A stretch of 13,140 bases of DNA from an uncultured Ruminococcus sp. Lineage in GTDB: Bacteria; Bacillota; Clostridia; Oscillospirales; CAG-272. Position numbers and translations under genes: made by a program. Location: NCBI GenBank assembly GCA_902797495.1, contig CADBTH010000183.1:1-13140 (forward strand), read 5' to 3'. The notes under the pieces were generated by a model, which saw only the letters and a program-made list of their open reading frames with translations, did not search any database and was not told where the DNA came from. Positions 12,589 to 13,140 of the stretch are shown here, in pieces (positions within the stretch are counted from its first letter, which is position 1; every line of letters begins with the position of its first letter).

Positions 12589-13140
12589 TCAGTGGATGAT
12601 GTAGCGTTCCGTGTCCTTGTCGAACAGATGGATGCGCGACGCGTCGAGCGCGATCTTGACGACGTCGCCGGGGCGCGCCGTGGAACGGGAGGAAACTCTC
12701 GCCGTGAAGTTCTGCTCGCCGCACGCGAGGTAGAGATGGATCTCGGAGCCCATGAGCTCGGAAACTTCGACGTTTGTCTCAATTACAGCGTCCTTGTAGA
12801 GCTCGAGGGAAGCCTCGTCGTCGTGGATGTTCTCGGGACGGATACCCGCGACGACTTCCTTGCCGATGTAGTCCTTGAGGAGCGGATCAGCCGCCTTCTC
12901 TGCGGGAAGCTTGATCGCGTTCTCGCCGAACGTGAGGTAGAGATCTTCTCCGCGCTTTTCGAGGACGGAATCGATGAAGTTCATCTGAGGAGTTCCTATG
13001 AAGCCTGCAACGAAGAGGTTGACCGGGTAATCGTAAAGGTTCTGAGGAGTGTCGACCTGCTGGATCAGACCGTCTTTCATAACGACGATACGGGTAGCCA
13101 TCGTCATAGCCTCGATCTGGTCGTGCGTGACGTATACGAA
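12589..13140 (-). CDS. Sugar ABC transporter ATP-binding protein, C-terminal part (5' end outside window)
   Basis: The last 183 residues of an ATPase that powers carbohydrate uptake, of the MsmK/UgpC/MalK (CUT1) type. The frame is open to the right edge and opens with the H-loop VTHDQIEAMTMATRIVVMKDG, so the ATG at 13107 (Met in EAMTM) is internal. QQVDTPQNLYDYPVNLFVAGFIGTP marks the end of the nucleotide-binding domain. The rest is the regulatory beta/TOBE part, with VAGIRPENIHDD and a closing RIHLFDKDTERYIIH typical of these shared sugar ATPases. Walker A, Walker B and the signature motif would lie outside the window. Such ATPases often serve several sugar importers, so the substrate cannot be assigned. 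A terminator follows 18 bp after the stop. Confidence 0.93.
   Translation of the reverse strand, partial: FVYVTHDQIEAMTMATRIVVMKDGLIQQVDTPQNLYDYPVNLFVAGFIGTPQMNFIDSVLEKRGEDLYLTFGENAIKLPAEKAADPLLKDYIGKEVVAGIRPENIHDDEASLELYKDAVIETNVEVSELMGSEIHLYLACGEQNFTARVSSRSTARPGDVVKIALDASRIHLFDKDTERYIIH

Overview
This window reads as a piece of a moderately high-GC Gram-positive genome, most likely an uncultured gut or rumen clostridium of the Oscillospiraceae or Christensenellales type. The pointers are a lipobox lipoprotein, a YgiQ-type radical SAM protein, an RNase M5-like Toprim protein, a Firmicutes-type xanthine phosphoribosyltransferase, strong GGAGG ribosome sites, U-tract terminators, and a cohesin-like wall or membrane protein with a C-terminal anchor. 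The taxon is inferred from gene content, not from a marker alignment. Coding density is high and I see no phage, insertion sequence, CRISPR array, tRNA or rRNA.

Left part (1-2955, + strand): the C-terminal three quarters of alanyl-tRNA synthetase, then after 15 bases a polysaccharide deacetylase lipoprotein with a 12-bp tandem repeat in its linker, closed by a clear terminator. Next comes the only long non-coding stretch (2894-3633, 740 bp). It holds three exact TGTAGAAAAC boxes plus a weaker fourth, a 12-bp palindrome, a possible 18-codon ORF, and, on the minus strand, what looks like a free-standing structured RNA gene. That RNA has its own -10 box, a 10-bp arm at the very 5' end, a 7-bp pseudoknot-like pairing, and a 16-bp closing helix followed by a U-tract. 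I could not match it to a known RNA family.

Middle (3605-7341, minus strand): a compact three-gene run, holA (clamp-loader delta), an RNase M5-like Toprim protein and a YgiQ-family radical SAM protein. The junctions are 7 bp and then a one-base stop/start overlap, so the genes are probably co-transcribed and coupled. Diverging from holA is a small exported protein that aligns by eye with the SleB/CwlJ hydrolase fold but lacks the catalytic glutamate. Its stop codon abuts the stop codon of the converging xpt gene with no base between them.

Right part (8454-13140): xpt and a prohibitin/SPFH membrane protein diverge from good sigma-A promoters; the xpt leader is too short for the purine riboswitch known upstream of Bacillus xpt. 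A bidirectional 12-bp terminator separates the SPFH gene from a 959-residue surface protein on the opposite strand. That protein has cohesin-like N-terminal domains, twelve tandem Cys/His repeats that look like small zinc ribbons, a Pro/Thr linker, a degenerate sortase-like signal and a C-terminal membrane anchor. Last is the C-terminal end of a sugar ABC transporter ATPase (MsmK/UgpC type), running off the right edge and ending in its own terminator.

Most of the window is housekeeping. The parts most worth follow-up are the candidate ncRNA with its neighbouring box array, the catalytically dead SleB-like protein, and the Cys/His repeat surface protein.
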